A DNA stretch of 32,881 bases, from the NCBI GenBank assembly GCA_017621695.1, contig JAGASP010000031.1:1-32881 (forward strand), given 5' to 3'. Below the pieces are notes generated by a model. It ran no database searches, had not been told where the DNA came from, and saw only the letters and a list, made by a program, of their open reading frames with translations. Below, piece after piece: positions 8,269-15,750 of the stretch (positions within the stretch are counted from its first letter, which is position 1; each line of letters starts with the position of its first letter). The position numbers and the translations under genes are program-made. This DNA comes from Clostridia bacterium. Its GTDB lineage: Bacteria > Bacillota > Clostridia > Oscillospirales > CAG-272.

Positions 8269-8340
8269 AGATACAAGATACGAGATACTAAATACGGGTG
8301 GATAAGAGTTCTATCTTGTATCTTTGTATCCTGTATCTTA
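8269..8340. repeat. Snap-back repeat made of GATACAA-type heptamers (copy 2)
   Basis: The left arm is 8269-8297 (GAGATACAAGATACGAGATA and following) and the right arm is 8311-8340 (TATCTTGTATCTTTGTATCC and following). They are degenerate inverted arrays of the same heptamer seen at 2840-2945. The element again lies immediately 3' of a CE4-type lipoprotein gene (stop at 8371) and 5' of the next minus-strand gene (fbp). Confidence 0.88.
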
Positions 8341-8370
8341 CCGTTGGGCGGAAAGTTGCAAGTCAGAAAA

Positions 8371-9444
8371 TTATTCCTTCCAAGCAGGAATCTCGTCCTT
8401 GAAGAGCTGATAGAACTCGGCGTTGGTCACCAGTACGATGGAATCATCGGCTGCGGCGGCCTCGGCGATGGTCTTGATCATGGTGTCGAACTTCTCCCAC
8501 GTGTTGAAGATGTCCAGCTCGTAGCCGTGACCCCAGACGTAGAACAGCATATCCTCGGTACAATCGGCGGCGATGAATTCATTCAGCAGAGTCAGGGAAT
8601 CGGCATCACTAAAGCTGCAGGTGGGATACCAGGTCATAAAGTACTGGGGCAGGGAGAATTTTCCAAGACCCTTGGCGGTGTTGCGGGTGGTGCAGCTTCC
8701 GTAGCGGATGTTCGTGGTTTCCAGGATGGTCTTGATGTTCTGCTCGTTCCACTCGGTGTCGCCGCCCGGCCATGCAAGGCCGATGGGCTCGTAGCCGAAG
8801 ATCTTTTCAATGTTCTGGGCATCCCGCTTGACCTCGTTGGTTACCTGCTTTTCGGTATAGTTTTTAAGAGAAGGGTGAGTCAGGGTGTGGCACTCCACGT
8901 CAAAGCCGTTGTAGATGCCGGATGCCAGCTCCTTGCGGGTGTAGCGGATGTGGGTGACGTCGGGACGGTTGAAACTCTGACCTACCCACGCCCAGTTGGC
9001 GCCGAACAGACCCGTGTTGATGTAGAAGGTACAGCAATCCACGCCGTACTTTTTCATGATCTCCATCATGCGGGCATCCTGGGTGATGCCGTCGTCCATG
9101 CGGATGGTGATATATTTCTTAGGGGTGCCGTCACGGACGATGCCGTGATCCATGCCCGCCTCGGGGGTCTCGGTCACAGCCTCGGTGGTGATTTCCTCGG
9201 TGGTTGCTTCTTCGGTAGGTGCTTCGGTGGTGATTTCTTCGGTAGGCGCTTCGGTCACGAGATCTGTTTCAAACACGGTGGGTTCCTCCTCGGTAGGTAA
9301 TTCGGTGGGGGCTTCGGTGGGAGCGGCGGTTGCATCCGAGCCGGTATCGACGGGCGCAGATGTGTTGTCACAGGCGGTCAGTCCGCATACCGTCAGGGTA
9401 AACAGCAAGAGAAGGGCGGCCGCGATGAGCAAATACTTTTTCAT
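8371..9444 (-). CDS. CE4-like polysaccharide deacetylase lipoprotein with Thr/Glu/Pro linker
   Basis: The 357-residue protein begins with a classical lipoprotein signal peptide (MKKYLLIAAALLLLF, lipobox LTAC, Cys25). A ~70-residue low-complexity linker rich in T, E and P (repeats such as TEAPTEE and ATTEEITTEA) follows. The catalytic domain starts near 108. It has an RMDDGI motif at 115-120 in place of TFDDG, HTLTHP at 186-191, an AWPGG segment near 224, and WGHGYELD at 304-311. The last is typical of a clostridial/Bacteroides branch of the NodB-like deacetylases. It is predicted to be anchored outside the membrane, with the linker spanning the wall. The substrate is unknown. It lies 23 bp after the VOC gene on the same strand, and a snap-back repeat follows its stop codon. 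The start is supported by AAAGAGGT upstream. Confidence 0.85.
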   Translation of the reverse strand: MKKYLLIAAALLLLFTLTVCGLTACDNTSAPVDTGSDATAAPTEAPTELPTEEEPTVFETDLVTEAPTEEITTEAPTEEATTEEITTEAVTETPEAGMDHGIVRDGTPKKYITIRMDDGITQDARMMEIMKKYGVDCCTFYINTGLFGANWAWVGQSFNRPDVTHIRYTRKELASGIYNGFDVECHTLTHPSLKNYTEKQVTNEVKRDAQNIEKIFGYEPIGLAWPGGDTEWNEQNIKTILETTNIRYGSCTTRNTAKGLGKFSLPQYFMTWYPTCSFSDADSLTLLNEFIAADCTEDMLFYVWGHGYELDIFNTWEKFDTMIKTIAEAAAADDSIVLVTNAEFYQLFKDEIPAWKE

Positions 9445-9467
9445 ATTTTTTTACCTCTTTCTTTGGA

Positions 9468-9902
9468 TCAAATGGTCTTGACCACGGTTTTGAAAAATTC
9501 CAGCTCTTCCCCGGACGGGCCTTTGACAAAGGCAACGCGCAGGGTCAGGCAGAGCGGGGATGCCTTCAGGGGCATTTCCACGGGGGGCTTATAGGGGGTC
9601 GCGCCTGCTTCCAGGGCGATACGGTAGGCCTCGTCCACGTTTTGCACCGCAAAGGCAAAGTGCAGGAAGGGATTGCCGTCGGCAACGCCCGCCACGCGGT
9701 CGGTGTTCAGGTCGGGCTTGGCAAAGAGCTCCAAAAGGGAGCCGTCGCCCATGTCCAGAAGGGCAATGCGGCTGTCGGCTTCTCCCCATTGGGTGTAGAT
9801 CTTGAGTCCGAGCGCCTCATAGAACGCAAGGGACTTGTCAAAATCCTTGGCGGCGATGGCCATGTGGGCATATCCCATGCCCTTGATGATATCATTGGAC
9901 AT
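9468..9902 (-). CDS. VOC family (glyoxalase/bleomycin-resistance-like) protein
   Basis: The protein has about 144 residues and the paired beta-alpha-beta-beta-beta units of the vicinal oxygen chelate fold. YAHMAIAAKDFDKSLAFYEALGLKI forms the first module, with a metal-ligand candidate His in the first strand and Glu in LLELF. The second module contains FLHFAFAVQNVDEAYRIALEAGA and ends GPSGEELEFFK. Family members are lactoylglutathione lyases, dioxygenases or resistance proteins, and the reaction cannot be chosen from sequence. I prefer the ATG at 9902 over the in-frame ATG at 9914: the latter is part of AATGGAGA, which places GGAG 6 nt before 9902. That ribosome binding site lies inside a 61-bp direct repeat. 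The gene is followed after 23 bp by the CE4-like lipoprotein. Confidence 0.8.
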   Translation of the reverse strand: MSNDIIKGMGYAHMAIAAKDFDKSLAFYEALGLKIYTQWGEADSRIALLDMGDGSLLELFAKPDLNTDRVAGVADGNPFLHFAFAVQNVDEAYRIALEAGATPYKPPVEMPLKASPLCLTLRVAFVKGPSGEELEFFKTVVKTI

Positions 9903-9907
9903 AATAG

Positions 9908-9968
9908 TCTCCATTCCGCCGCCGCTCGGCGGCGCAAATATAGTTTGAATTCGACCGTGTCGCTTGCG
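9908..9968. repeat. 61-bp direct repeat, copy 1 (contains VOC ribosome binding site)
   Basis: This copy is identical over 61 bp to 10055-10115. It contains a 7-bp GC-rich stem (CGCCGCC-GCTC-GGCGGCG) and ends in GTCGCTTGCG, which with the following AC forms a GTCGC/GCGAC mini-hairpin. On the minus strand its end supplies the GGAATGGAGA sequence just before the VOC start codon. Confidence 0.95.
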
Positions 9969-9970
9969 AC

Positions 9971-9994
9971 AAAAATGGGTCGGGTCCCATTTTT
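9971..9994 (-). terminator. Intrinsic terminator between the two 61-bp repeats
   Basis: A perfect 9-bp stem (AAAAATGGG at 9971-9979 with CCCATTTTT at 9986-9994) has a 6-nt loop TCGGGT and ends in a T run on either strand. It could end transcripts of the minus-strand GH127-like gene upstream of the VOC gene. Confidence 0.75.
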
Positions 9995-10054
9995 AGGGAG
10001 AATTGTGCGTGAAACAGTGTACTTCGATTTTCGATCGTTGCACTTTCACGCGAA

Positions 10055-10115
10055 TCTCCATTCCGCCGCCGCTCGGCGGCGCAAATATAGTTTGAATTCG
10101 ACCGTGTCGCTTGCG
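10055..10115. repeat. 61-bp direct repeat, copy 2
   Basis: This is an exact copy of 9908-9968 at a 147-bp offset. It lies just 3' of the GH127-like gene (stop at 10138). The word TTTCACGCG flanks it on both sides (10045-10053 and 10126-10134), suggesting a larger composite element. Confidence 0.95.
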
Positions 10116-10137
10116 GCCGTTGAATTTCACGCGATCT

Positions 10138-11478
10138 TTACTTTTGGAAAATGATACGCTGGCGGAGCTTTTGTGCCACGCCGTCGGGGGTCTTGTAGAA
10201 TTTGACAAGGGGGATCAGCTTGTGCCCGTGACGCTCGGCTACGGGTTTGGGCATCTCCCAGCCTTCTGTGTCCGTACCCTCGGGCAGGGAGGCTTCGCAA
10301 AGCACCAGATCTCCGCACATATATCGGCCGAATTCATCGTGCACGATCCAGAGCTGTCCGTTTTCCTTGCGCTCCAGCTCGTAGTAGAGCAGGTCTACGT
10401 TTTCCTTGATGTACCAAAGACCCTCGGCCAAACGCATGGTGCAGCAGAAGGGGGCTTCGTAGGTCAGCATATACAAGGATTCCTGTCCCTCGCTGTCGGG
10501 GATGGTGATAGAATCCGTGCCCGCGCCGCCGTTGGCGCGTTGTGCCGTGGCAAGACCGTTGTGGAAGATGCGGGCGGCACAGCGGCGGTAGCTGTCCTTG
10601 CGGGTGATCTTGTAAAGCTCACAGGCTACCATGATGGAGTCCACAATGGCGCAGGGCTCGGTCCAGGTGTCGGGACGACCCCACCAGTTGAGGTTCTGAT
10701 AAGCCGCGTCCATACCCTTGTTAAAGGCGTAGAGATGGAAAATGTCTTTGGCGGCGATGAAGTATTTGGAATCCTCGGTGAGGTTGTAGAGGCGGAGCAT
10801 ACCGCGCGCGGCGGTCAGGGTGCAGTGGGTCTGCACCTTGAGGGTGACCTTATCAATGCCGCTGTAGACCTCGATCATTTCGTCGAGCAACGAGAGCACG
10901 CGCTTGTCCTTGGTGAGCTTATAGACGTGAGACAGGCCGTCAATGCTCATGAAGGCACAGCCGACGTCGGTGGAAAGGATCCATTTGCCCATGATGGTGG
11001 CGGAATGTCCGCTGACACCGCCGCCCGAGGTGTCTCTGTCCACGGGATAGGTGTGGTACATCCCCTTGGTGGGCAAAAACAGCTTTTCGGTGACGGAAAT
11101 GAGCGCCTTGAGGGAGAATTCGTCTCTGAACTGCTCATAATGCTCGCAAAGTCCGCGGAGCAGCCAGGAGTGACCCGAAAGCTGCTGCTCAAAGATCATA
11201 TCCCCTGCCTCGGGGCCAAAATAAAGGTTTTGGTTGGTATGGTTGGGCATCTCGCGGAGCAGGGGCTCCATGGCGGGATTTTTCTCTCGTGTCATTTTGT
11301 AATGACTGACAAACGCGAGGAGGGCGCGACCCTCCTTGTCACCCGGCCAATCGGCATCGGGCGCTTGGAATACGTCGGGGAGCTGGTAGTAGTCTTCATG
11401 GAGACGTTGAGAATTGAGTCGGATGCGCGCCTCTACCTCGGGGGAGTAGGGGGCATCGGGCGTTTCTCGATGGATCAT
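10138..11478 (-). CDS. GH127-like (beta-L-arabinofuranosidase-type) protein, short form
   Basis: The protein has 446 residues with an (alpha/alpha)6-barrel character. In GH127 enzymes a zinc site is formed by Glu-x-Cys and a Cys-Cys pair, one Cys of which is the nucleophile. Here TEPC (Glu274, Cys276) and FCC (Cys345-Cys346) match these in order, with similar spacing. The flanking HCTLTAARGMLRLYNLT and SIMVACELYKITRK also look like this superfamily. After the Cys pair only ~100 residues remain, so the C-terminal beta domain of ~650-residue GH127 enzymes is missing or reduced. I see no signal peptide. The frame is open further upstream to 11598, but that part only translates a palindromic repeat. 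The ATG at 11478 with AGAGGTG is the sensible start. Substrate unknown. Confidence 0.75.
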   Translation of the reverse strand: MIHRETPDAPYSPEVEARIRLNSQRLHEDYYQLPDVFQAPDADWPGDKEGRALLAFVSHYKMTREKNPAMEPLLREMPNHTNQNLYFGPEAGDMIFEQQLSGHSWLLRGLCEHYEQFRDEFSLKALISVTEKLFLPTKGMYHTYPVDRDTSGGGVSGHSATIMGKWILSTDVGCAFMSIDGLSHVYKLTKDKRVLSLLDEMIEVYSGIDKVTLKVQTHCTLTAARGMLRLYNLTEDSKYFIAAKDIFHLYAFNKGMDAAYQNLNWWGRPDTWTEPCAIVDSIMVACELYKITRKDSYRRCAARIFHNGLATAQRANGGAGTDSITIPDSEGQESLYMLTYEAPFCCTMRLAEGLWYIKENVDLLYYELERKENGQLWIVHDEFGRYMCGDLVLCEASLPEGTDTEGWEMPKPVAERHGHKLIPLVKFYKTPDGVAQKLRQRIIFQK

Positions 11479-11494
11479 AAGCACCTCTGGAAAA

Positions 11495-11604
11495 GTGAAA
11501 TTTGTCGCTGTGCGACAAGTGAAATATGCCTGCGGCATGTGAAATACGCTACGCGTGTGAAATTTGCCGCTTGGGCGGCAAGTGAATGTATATTTCACTG
11601 CGCG
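11495..11604. repeat. Array of GTGAAAT units separated by different mini-palindromes
   Basis: Four GTGAAAT units (11495, 11519, 11539, 11557) each precede a short perfect palindrome of different sequence. These are TTGTCGC-TGT-GCGACAA (11502-11518), ATGCC-TGC-GGCAT (11526-11538), ACGC-TAC-GCGT (11546-11556) and TTGCCGC-TTGG-GCGGCAA (11564-11581). A final AGTGAA/TTCACT inverted pair closes the array. It lies directly upstream of the GH127-like start codon, in its leader on the minus strand. Confidence 0.92.
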
Positions 11605-11639
11605 AAATAAATTTTATAGTGGCAATAAAGATATAGCTG

Positions 11640-11685
11640 TGGGGCAGGAGGGCTTTTTTTAAGAAGGTTCCCCCCTTCGTGCTCC
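11640..11685 (-). repeat. Degenerate copy of the terminator-like repeat family
   Basis: Read on the minus strand, the sequence GAGCACGAAGGGGGGAACCT followed by TCTTAAAAAAAGCC resembles the first half of the element found at 30080 and 32665. It directly follows the stop of the serine hydrolase gene, so it could end that transcript. The stem is poor in this copy. Confidence 0.5.
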
Positions 11686-12846
11686 TTATTCCAAAGAAGC
11701 GTATACGTCCTGCTCGAAGTGGATGGAGGTCTGGGAGCCTGCGCCGCCGTCGTAGCGGGAGTTCTTCATGTAGACCGCGGTGATGTGGTTGACGGGATCC
11801 ACCCAGAAGTGGGAGCCGTAAGCGCCGCTCCAACCGAAGGTGGTGACGGGAAGCCAATGCCGCTCGTCGGTAATGACGCGCACACCGAGACCCCAGCGCT
11901 CCCACGCGGGCATGACCTCGAAGGGAACCCACGGAGTGCCCATCTCCCGGATCAAGTCCTCGGGAACCAACTGTGTGCCGTCGGGAAGGCGACCGAAATT
12001 CACCAGCATCTCTGCGAATTTGACGTAATCGGGGAGGGTGGATGCGAGTCCCGCGCCGCCCGAGAACCAGGTCAGAGGGAAGTTCTCAAAAATGCAACCG
12101 GGATGCGTTGCGCCGTCCTCGCTGACACCATGGCCATCCTCCTCACGGCGGCTGTGCATGATGATGAAGCGGCTCCATTGCTCCTCCGTGGGGGTGAAGG
12201 TGGTATCCTTCATGCCCAGAGGCTCGAAAATCTCCTTGGTGACGAACTCGTTGTAGGGCAGCCCCGAGGTCAGCTCCACCAGGCGAGCGCACACGTCGAA
12301 GGCGGCGGTGGCGCTGTACATCTGGGCCTCGGTGGGCTGGAAGTCCAGCTTGAGGGTGGAGAAGTAGTTAACCACGTGCTCCAGATCCTGCCGATCCTCC
12401 TCGGTGCCCAGGCCTTGGCGATTGCCCAGATCTCCCGCGTGGAGACCGTTCTGATGGCTGAGTAGGATACGGGGCGTCAGGAGACGCTTGGCGGGCTCCT
12501 TGGCGACCACCTGATCGTCCTTCAGCTCGCCCACCCACATATCCGAAAACTGCGGGAGCAGATCGGTAATGGGTTGATCCAGACCCAGCTTTCCGCGGCT
12601 GACCTGTATGAGGACGGCGATGGCGGTGATGGGCTTGGTCATGGAGGCCAGACGGAAGATGACACCGTCGCCGTCGTCCATGGGCAGCTTGTTTGTTTGA
12701 TTCTTGTAACCAAAGTATTTTTTATAGATCTCTTTGCCGTTTTGCATGACGCAGAGGCCTGCGCCGCCCACACGGCCGTCGGCTTGATCGTCTGCCATTC
12801 TCTTGTCTAAAAGCTCGGCAAGAAGACGGGAATTGAGCTGTTTCAT
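11686..12846 (-). CDS. Serine hydrolase of the beta-lactamase (class C/esterase) family
   Basis: The 386-residue protein has the penicillin-binding fold. The nucleophile motif SMTK is at 68-71, a YSA motif near 177 is in the place of the YxN tyrosine, and the region FGWSGAYGSHFWVDP near the C-terminus is in the place of the KTG/HxG box. This arrangement is typical of EstB-like esterases and D-amino-acid or beta-lactamase-like hydrolases rather than true drug resistance enzymes. No signal peptide is visible, so a cytoplasmic esterase-type role is likely. The ATG at 12846 is preceded by AAAGGA. An excellent sigma-A promoter lies ~60 bp upstream. The substrate cannot be given. Confidence 0.85.
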   Translation of the reverse strand: MKQLNSRLLAELLDKRMADDQADGRVGGAGLCVMQNGKEIYKKYFGYKNQTNKLPMDDGDGVIFRLASMTKPITAIAVLIQVSRGKLGLDQPITDLLPQFSDMWVGELKDDQVVAKEPAKRLLTPRILLSHQNGLHAGDLGNRQGLGTEEDRQDLEHVVNYFSTLKLDFQPTEAQMYSATAAFDVCARLVELTSGLPYNEFVTKEIFEPLGMKDTTFTPTEEQWSRFIIMHSRREEDGHGVSEDGATHPGCIFENFPLTWFSGGAGLASTLPDYVKFAEMLVNFGRLPDGTQLVPEDLIREMGTPWVPFEVMPAWERWGLGVRVITDERHWLPVTTFGWSGAYGSHFWVDPVNHITAVYMKNSRYDGGAGSQTSIHFEQDVYASLE

Positions 12847-12903
12847 AGGCGTAAAATCCTTTCTTTTTGAGGGTAGGCGTACACTACCCCTCATTATAAA
12901 AAT

Positions 12904-12932
12904 ATTGTATCATACCACCTATGATTTGTCAA
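12904..12932 (-). promoter_or_regulatory. Sigma-A promoter of the serine hydrolase gene
   Basis: On the minus strand TTGACA (12932-12927), a 17-bp spacer and TACAAT (12909-12904) form a near-consensus promoter, ~58 bp before the ATG at 12846. Confidence 0.85.
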
Positions 12933-12975
12933 GGGAAAAGGGCATCTTTTGGAAGATTTTCACAGGAAAAATGAG

Positions 12976-13003
12976 ACAAAAACCACCCTTGCAAAGGGTG
13001 GTT
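12976..13003 (-). terminator. Intrinsic terminator of rnhA
   Basis: A 10-bp perfect stem (AACCACCCTT at 12981-12990 with AAGGGTGGTT at 12994-13003) has a 3-nt loop. On the minus strand it is followed by a T-rich stretch. It lies 15 bp past the rnhA stop. Confidence 0.9.
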
Positions 13004-13017
13004 GAATCGGTTGATAT

Positions 13018-13467
13018 TCACTTGGTGTACTTCTCCGCCTCCGCGACGGCCATCTCATCGCACCGCTCGTTGTAGGGGTGTCCCGCGTGACCCTTGACCC
13101 ATACGAAGGTGACCTCATGGATCTCCAGAAGGTCAAGAAGCCGTCCCCAAAGCTCGGGGTTGAGGGCGGGGGATTTGTCGGCCTTTTTCCAGCCGCGCGC
13201 GCGCCAGGAAACCGCCCAGCCCTTGGTGATGCCGTCGGTCAGATATTTAGAGTCGGAGGTCAGCGTGACCTCGCAGGGGCGCTTGAGTGCTTCCAGTGCG
13301 CGGATGGCAGCGGTCAGCTCCATGCGGTTGTTGGTGGTTTGCGCCTCGCCGCCGTGAAGCTCGCGCTCCTGCCCGTTGCAGACGAGCACGGCTCCCCAGC
13401 CGCCGGGGCCGGGGTTGCCCTTGCAGGCACCGTCGGTATAAATGTCAACGTGGGTGAGATTGGACAT
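13018..13467 (-). CDS. rnhA: Ribonuclease HI
   Basis: The 149-residue protein is the normal length for RNase HI, which cuts the RNA strand of RNA-DNA hybrids. The catalytic carboxylates are in place: Asp12 in [11 protein letters not shown], Glu50 in NNRMEL, Asp72 in [10 protein letters not shown], and Asp137 in YNERCDEMA, with the GHAGH loop before it. The chosen ATG (13467) has AAGGAG 7 nt upstream. The longer open frame upstream lacks a ribosome binding site. A strong terminator follows. The gene stands alone between the asparaginase and the serine hydrolase on the same strand. Confidence 0.96.
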   Translation of the reverse strand: MSNLTHVDIYTDGACKGNPGPGGWGAVLVCNGQERELHGGEAQTTNNRMELTAAIRALEALKRPCEVTLTSDSKYLTDGITKGWAVSWRARGWKKADKSPALNPELWGRLLDLLEIHEVTFVWVKGHAGHPYNERCDEMAVAEAEKYTK

Positions 13468-13539
13468 GGTTTTCTCCTTGTTTATCAGGCGATTCGAATC
13501 GAATGTGCAAAAGATTTTGGATGACAAAATGGGTGTCAC

Positions 13540-13606
13540 AAATTCTTTTTTTAAAGTTCTGAAGGGGTATGGGGAAACTATTTCAAAAGTTTCTTCATAC
13601 GTTCTC
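13540..13606 (-). repeat. Terminator-like repeat element (degenerate copy) after ansA
   Basis: The element begins at the ansA stop. It contains the stem GAAACT/AGTTTC (13574-13579 and 13588-13593) and ends, on the minus strand, in CAGAACTTTAAAAAAAG. It aligns over its whole length with the better-formed element at 14671-14737. The T run is not directly after the stem. Confidence 0.7.
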
Positions 13607-14587
13607 CTACATATCCCCCTTCAGCGCTCGCGTGAATGCTGTAGGGAAATCCTCCTGCGTCAGCGCCCACATGGCGGCGGCAAAGGTGGCCTCTACGGGG
13701 ACGTCGCGGGTGGTGATGACGCGCTCTCCACAGGCCTCGGCGATGCGGCGGCCGACGCGGTAGACCGTGAAATCACAAGTGCCGTAGGGCACCTGTGAGG
13801 TGAGCACCAGCCACAGGCCGTTGTCGGCCAGCTCGGTGAGGATGGGGGTCAGGGTATCGGGAATGCCGCCGATGCCGACGCCCTCCACGACCAAAGCATC
13901 CAGCCCCTCGGCCATGCGGGAGATCAGCGCGGGAGACATACCGGGTGTCAGATGTGCCAGCGCTACGTTGGTGTTGAGCTTATCGGAAAGTCCCGCCGCA
14001 GGATAGCGAACGGGGGCTGTGTGGGGGGTGATCATGACCCGTCCCGAGCGGATGGTAGCGCGGTCGGGACAGTTCACACTCTCAAACGCGTCGGTGTCGG
14101 TGGTGTGGCGCTTTCTTGCGCGCATACCGCGGATGACACGTCCCGCAAAGACAATATGAACTCCGCGTGCCTCAGGATGACAGACCCAAATAAAAGCGTC
14201 CAACAGATTGTCGGGCGCATCGGAGCCGCGCTGACCCATGGGGATCTGCGAGCCCGTCAGCGCAATGGGCTTGGGGCTGTTGCGCATGAGACAGGACAGC
14301 GCCGCCGATGCGTAAGCCAGCGTGTCGGTGCCGTGGGTGACGATAAAGCCGTCGTATGCCTCGTAGTTGCGGTGGATGACGGATGCCACCCCCTGCCATT
14401 CCACGGGGGTCATATCGGTGCTGTCCAGACGGTAAAGGTCAACGGTGGATGTGTCGCATAGCTCGCTCACGCGGGGGACGTGGCGCAACAGGTCTGCTCC
14501 CGAAAGCACGGGAACAAGACCGCGTCCGCGGTCACGGCAGACAATGGTGCCGCCTGTGGAGATGAGTAGGATTTTTTTGCGTTCCAT
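13607..14587 (-). CDS. L-asparaginase, type I
   Basis: The 326-residue protein carries the two asparaginase signatures: TGGTI at 11-15 (nucleophilic Thr) and HGTDT at 85-89 (second Thr and Asp). The segment [24 protein letters not shown] is typical of the cytoplasmic type I enzymes. It hydrolyses asparagine to aspartate and ammonia. There is no signal peptide, in keeping with a cytoplasmic location. The ATG follows AAAGGATCC. It is flanked on both sides by copies of a terminator-like repeat, so it is probably transcribed alone. Confidence 0.92.
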   Translation of the reverse strand: MERKKILLISTGGTIVCRDRGRGLVPVLSGADLLRHVPRVSELCDTSTVDLYRLDSTDMTPVEWQGVASVIHRNYEAYDGFIVTHGTDTLAYASAALSCLMRNSPKPIALTGSQIPMGQRGSDAPDNLLDAFIWVCHPEARGVHIVFAGRVIRGMRARKRHTTDTDAFESVNCPDRATIRSGRVMITPHTAPVRYPAAGLSDKLNTNVALAHLTPGMSPALISRMAEGLDALVVEGVGIGGIPDTLTPILTELADNGLWLVLTSQVPYGTCDFTVYRVGRRIAEACGERVITTRDVPVEATFAAAMWALTQEDFPTAFTRALKGDM

Positions 14588-14628
14588 ATGGATCCTTTGT
14601 TTGTAATTTTAAAAGGCCACCTCTGAAA

Positions 14629-14654
14629 ATCAAAAAAAGCAGACGCTTTTTGAT
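14629..14654 (-). terminator. Intrinsic terminator upstream of ansA
   Basis: On the minus strand AAAAAGC (14651-14645), a 4-nt loop and GCTTTTT (14640-14634) form a 7-bp stem continuing into TTGATTTTC. It is the second of two hairpins after the acyltransferase-like gene. Confidence 0.65.
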
Positions 14655-14670
14655 CTCTTAACGGGTGTTT

Positions 14671-14737
14671 AAACCTCTTTTTAAAAGGTTTTGAGGGGGT
14701 TCGGGGGAACTTTTTTCAAAAGTTCCCCCGACGTATT
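14671..14737 (-). repeat. Terminator-like repeat element with 12-bp GC-rich stem
   Basis: A perfect 12-bp stem (GGGGGAACTTTT at 14703-14714 with AAAAGTTCCCCC at 14718-14729) is followed on the minus strand by CCCCCTCAAAACC and TTTTAAAAAGAGG, which forms a second small hairpin (AACCT/AGGTT). The element begins directly after the stop of the acyltransferase-like gene (14740) and matches the family at 13540, 30080, 32665 and 32820. Confidence 0.85.
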
Positions 14738-14739
14738 CC

Positions 14740-15699
14740 TTAATCAATATCCTCAAATACTTCTTCGGGTCTCTTCTGCATCAGCGCGGGATTTTCGGCA
14801 AAGCGGCGCATGAGCTTGAAGGCGGAGGCGAAATAGTAGCCGTCGCAGATACGCTCATCGGTGACGACCTTGAGGTCGATGAGACGGCGGGTTTTATAGT
14901 CTCCGTCCGCCTGATGCTCCTTGACGGTGCGCTTGATCCCGTAGGAGACGAAGATGGGAAGGTTGCCGAAATTATAGATGTGATGGTAGATGGGCTTGAT
15001 ACCCAGGCTGCCCATGCTGGTGATGATCATACTGCCGTGGAAGGGGCTGACACCCGTGAGGAACTTCGGGAGCCATCCGTGGTAATCCATCCAGTTGAGG
15101 AGGCGGACCACAAAGCGCAGGATGGGGCGAGGGAAGCTTGCCAGGGTGTTGGCAGTCTTGTCAAAATCACTGCCGAGCTCGGCGTTCTGCTTCTCTTTTT
15201 CCACGACGGCGTTGAATTTTTCATAGATCTCCTCGATGGTGTCATCGGGCTCGAAATAGACCTTGATGCAGGTGTCGGGGGATTCCTGCGTCAGTTCCTT
15301 TTTGATGGTCATGACAACCTCAATGTTGTTGCGCGCGTAGATGCGCTGACCGCTGATGAAACGGTTGATGCCCGGCTTTTGAGAAACTGTGCGAACGTAG
15401 GCTGCCAGCATGACGTGCAAAAAGCTGAAATTCTCATATCCCGCCGCGATCATTTCCTTGATGAAAGCATCGGCGCGGGTCACGTCCAGCGTTTCGGCAA
15501 AGGTGTTTTGCGCGTCACAGCGTTGGGGCATGATGAAGGGCATGAACTTATTCATGGCGTATACGGTGCGCACACGGCGGCCGTCCTTGCGGTCGCCCCA
15601 CCGTTTTTTTCGTTGCGTGGGGGTATACGTGCGTGGAAGCGTTGTCGGGGAAACGTCGGGGGCGAGTGCTTCGTAACGGTCGGGGGTCTGGGTTGTCAT
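14740..15699 (-). CDS. CAT/E2-like acyltransferase-fold protein with altered catalytic motif
   Basis: The 319-residue protein resembles the catalytic domain of chloramphenicol acetyltransferase and 2-oxo acid dehydrogenase E2. It has the FLHVMLAAYVRTVSQKPGINRF core, GSMIITSMGSLG, and the C-terminal LKVVTDERICDGYYFASAFK. In active E2 and CAT enzymes the last motif is HxxxDG with catalytic His; here the position is Glu282 (DERICDG). No lipoyl or subunit-binding domain is present, so it is not a normal dehydrogenase subunit. It may be a non-catalytic or differently acting member of the fold, and clostridial genomes commonly annotate such proteins as E2-like. The ATG has GGAGGT upstream, and a clear sigma-A promoter lies ~50 bp before it. 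Monocistronic by the surrounding terminators. Confidence 0.75.
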   Translation of the reverse strand: MTTQTPDRYEALAPDVSPTTLPRTYTPTQRKKRWGDRKDGRRVRTVYAMNKFMPFIMPQRCDAQNTFAETLDVTRADAFIKEMIAAGYENFSFLHVMLAAYVRTVSQKPGINRFISGQRIYARNNIEVVMTIKKELTQESPDTCIKVYFEPDDTIEEIYEKFNAVVEKEKQNAELGSDFDKTANTLASFPRPILRFVVRLLNWMDYHGWLPKFLTGVSPFHGSMIITSMGSLGIKPIYHHIYNFGNLPIFVSYGIKRTVKEHQADGDYKTRRLIDLKVVTDERICDGYYFASAFKLMRRFAENPALMQKRPEEVFEDID

Positions 15700-15750
15700 A
15701 ACATACCTCCATGTTTTTTATGTCCTGATAGCCGCTTGTACCACCTTAAT

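Noticed and set aside
11479-11598. N-terminal extension of the GH127-like protein to 11598.
   Set aside because: It only translates the GTGAAAT/palindrome array. A good ribosome binding site supports the ATG at 11478.
11495-11604. CRISPR array.
   Set aside because: Repeats are only 7 bp, the spacers are palindromes of 11-18 bp, and no cas gene is present.
11686-12846. Beta-lactam resistance enzyme.
   Set aside because: The motif set (SMTK, YSA, no KTG) and lack of a signal peptide point to an esterase-type serine hydrolase.
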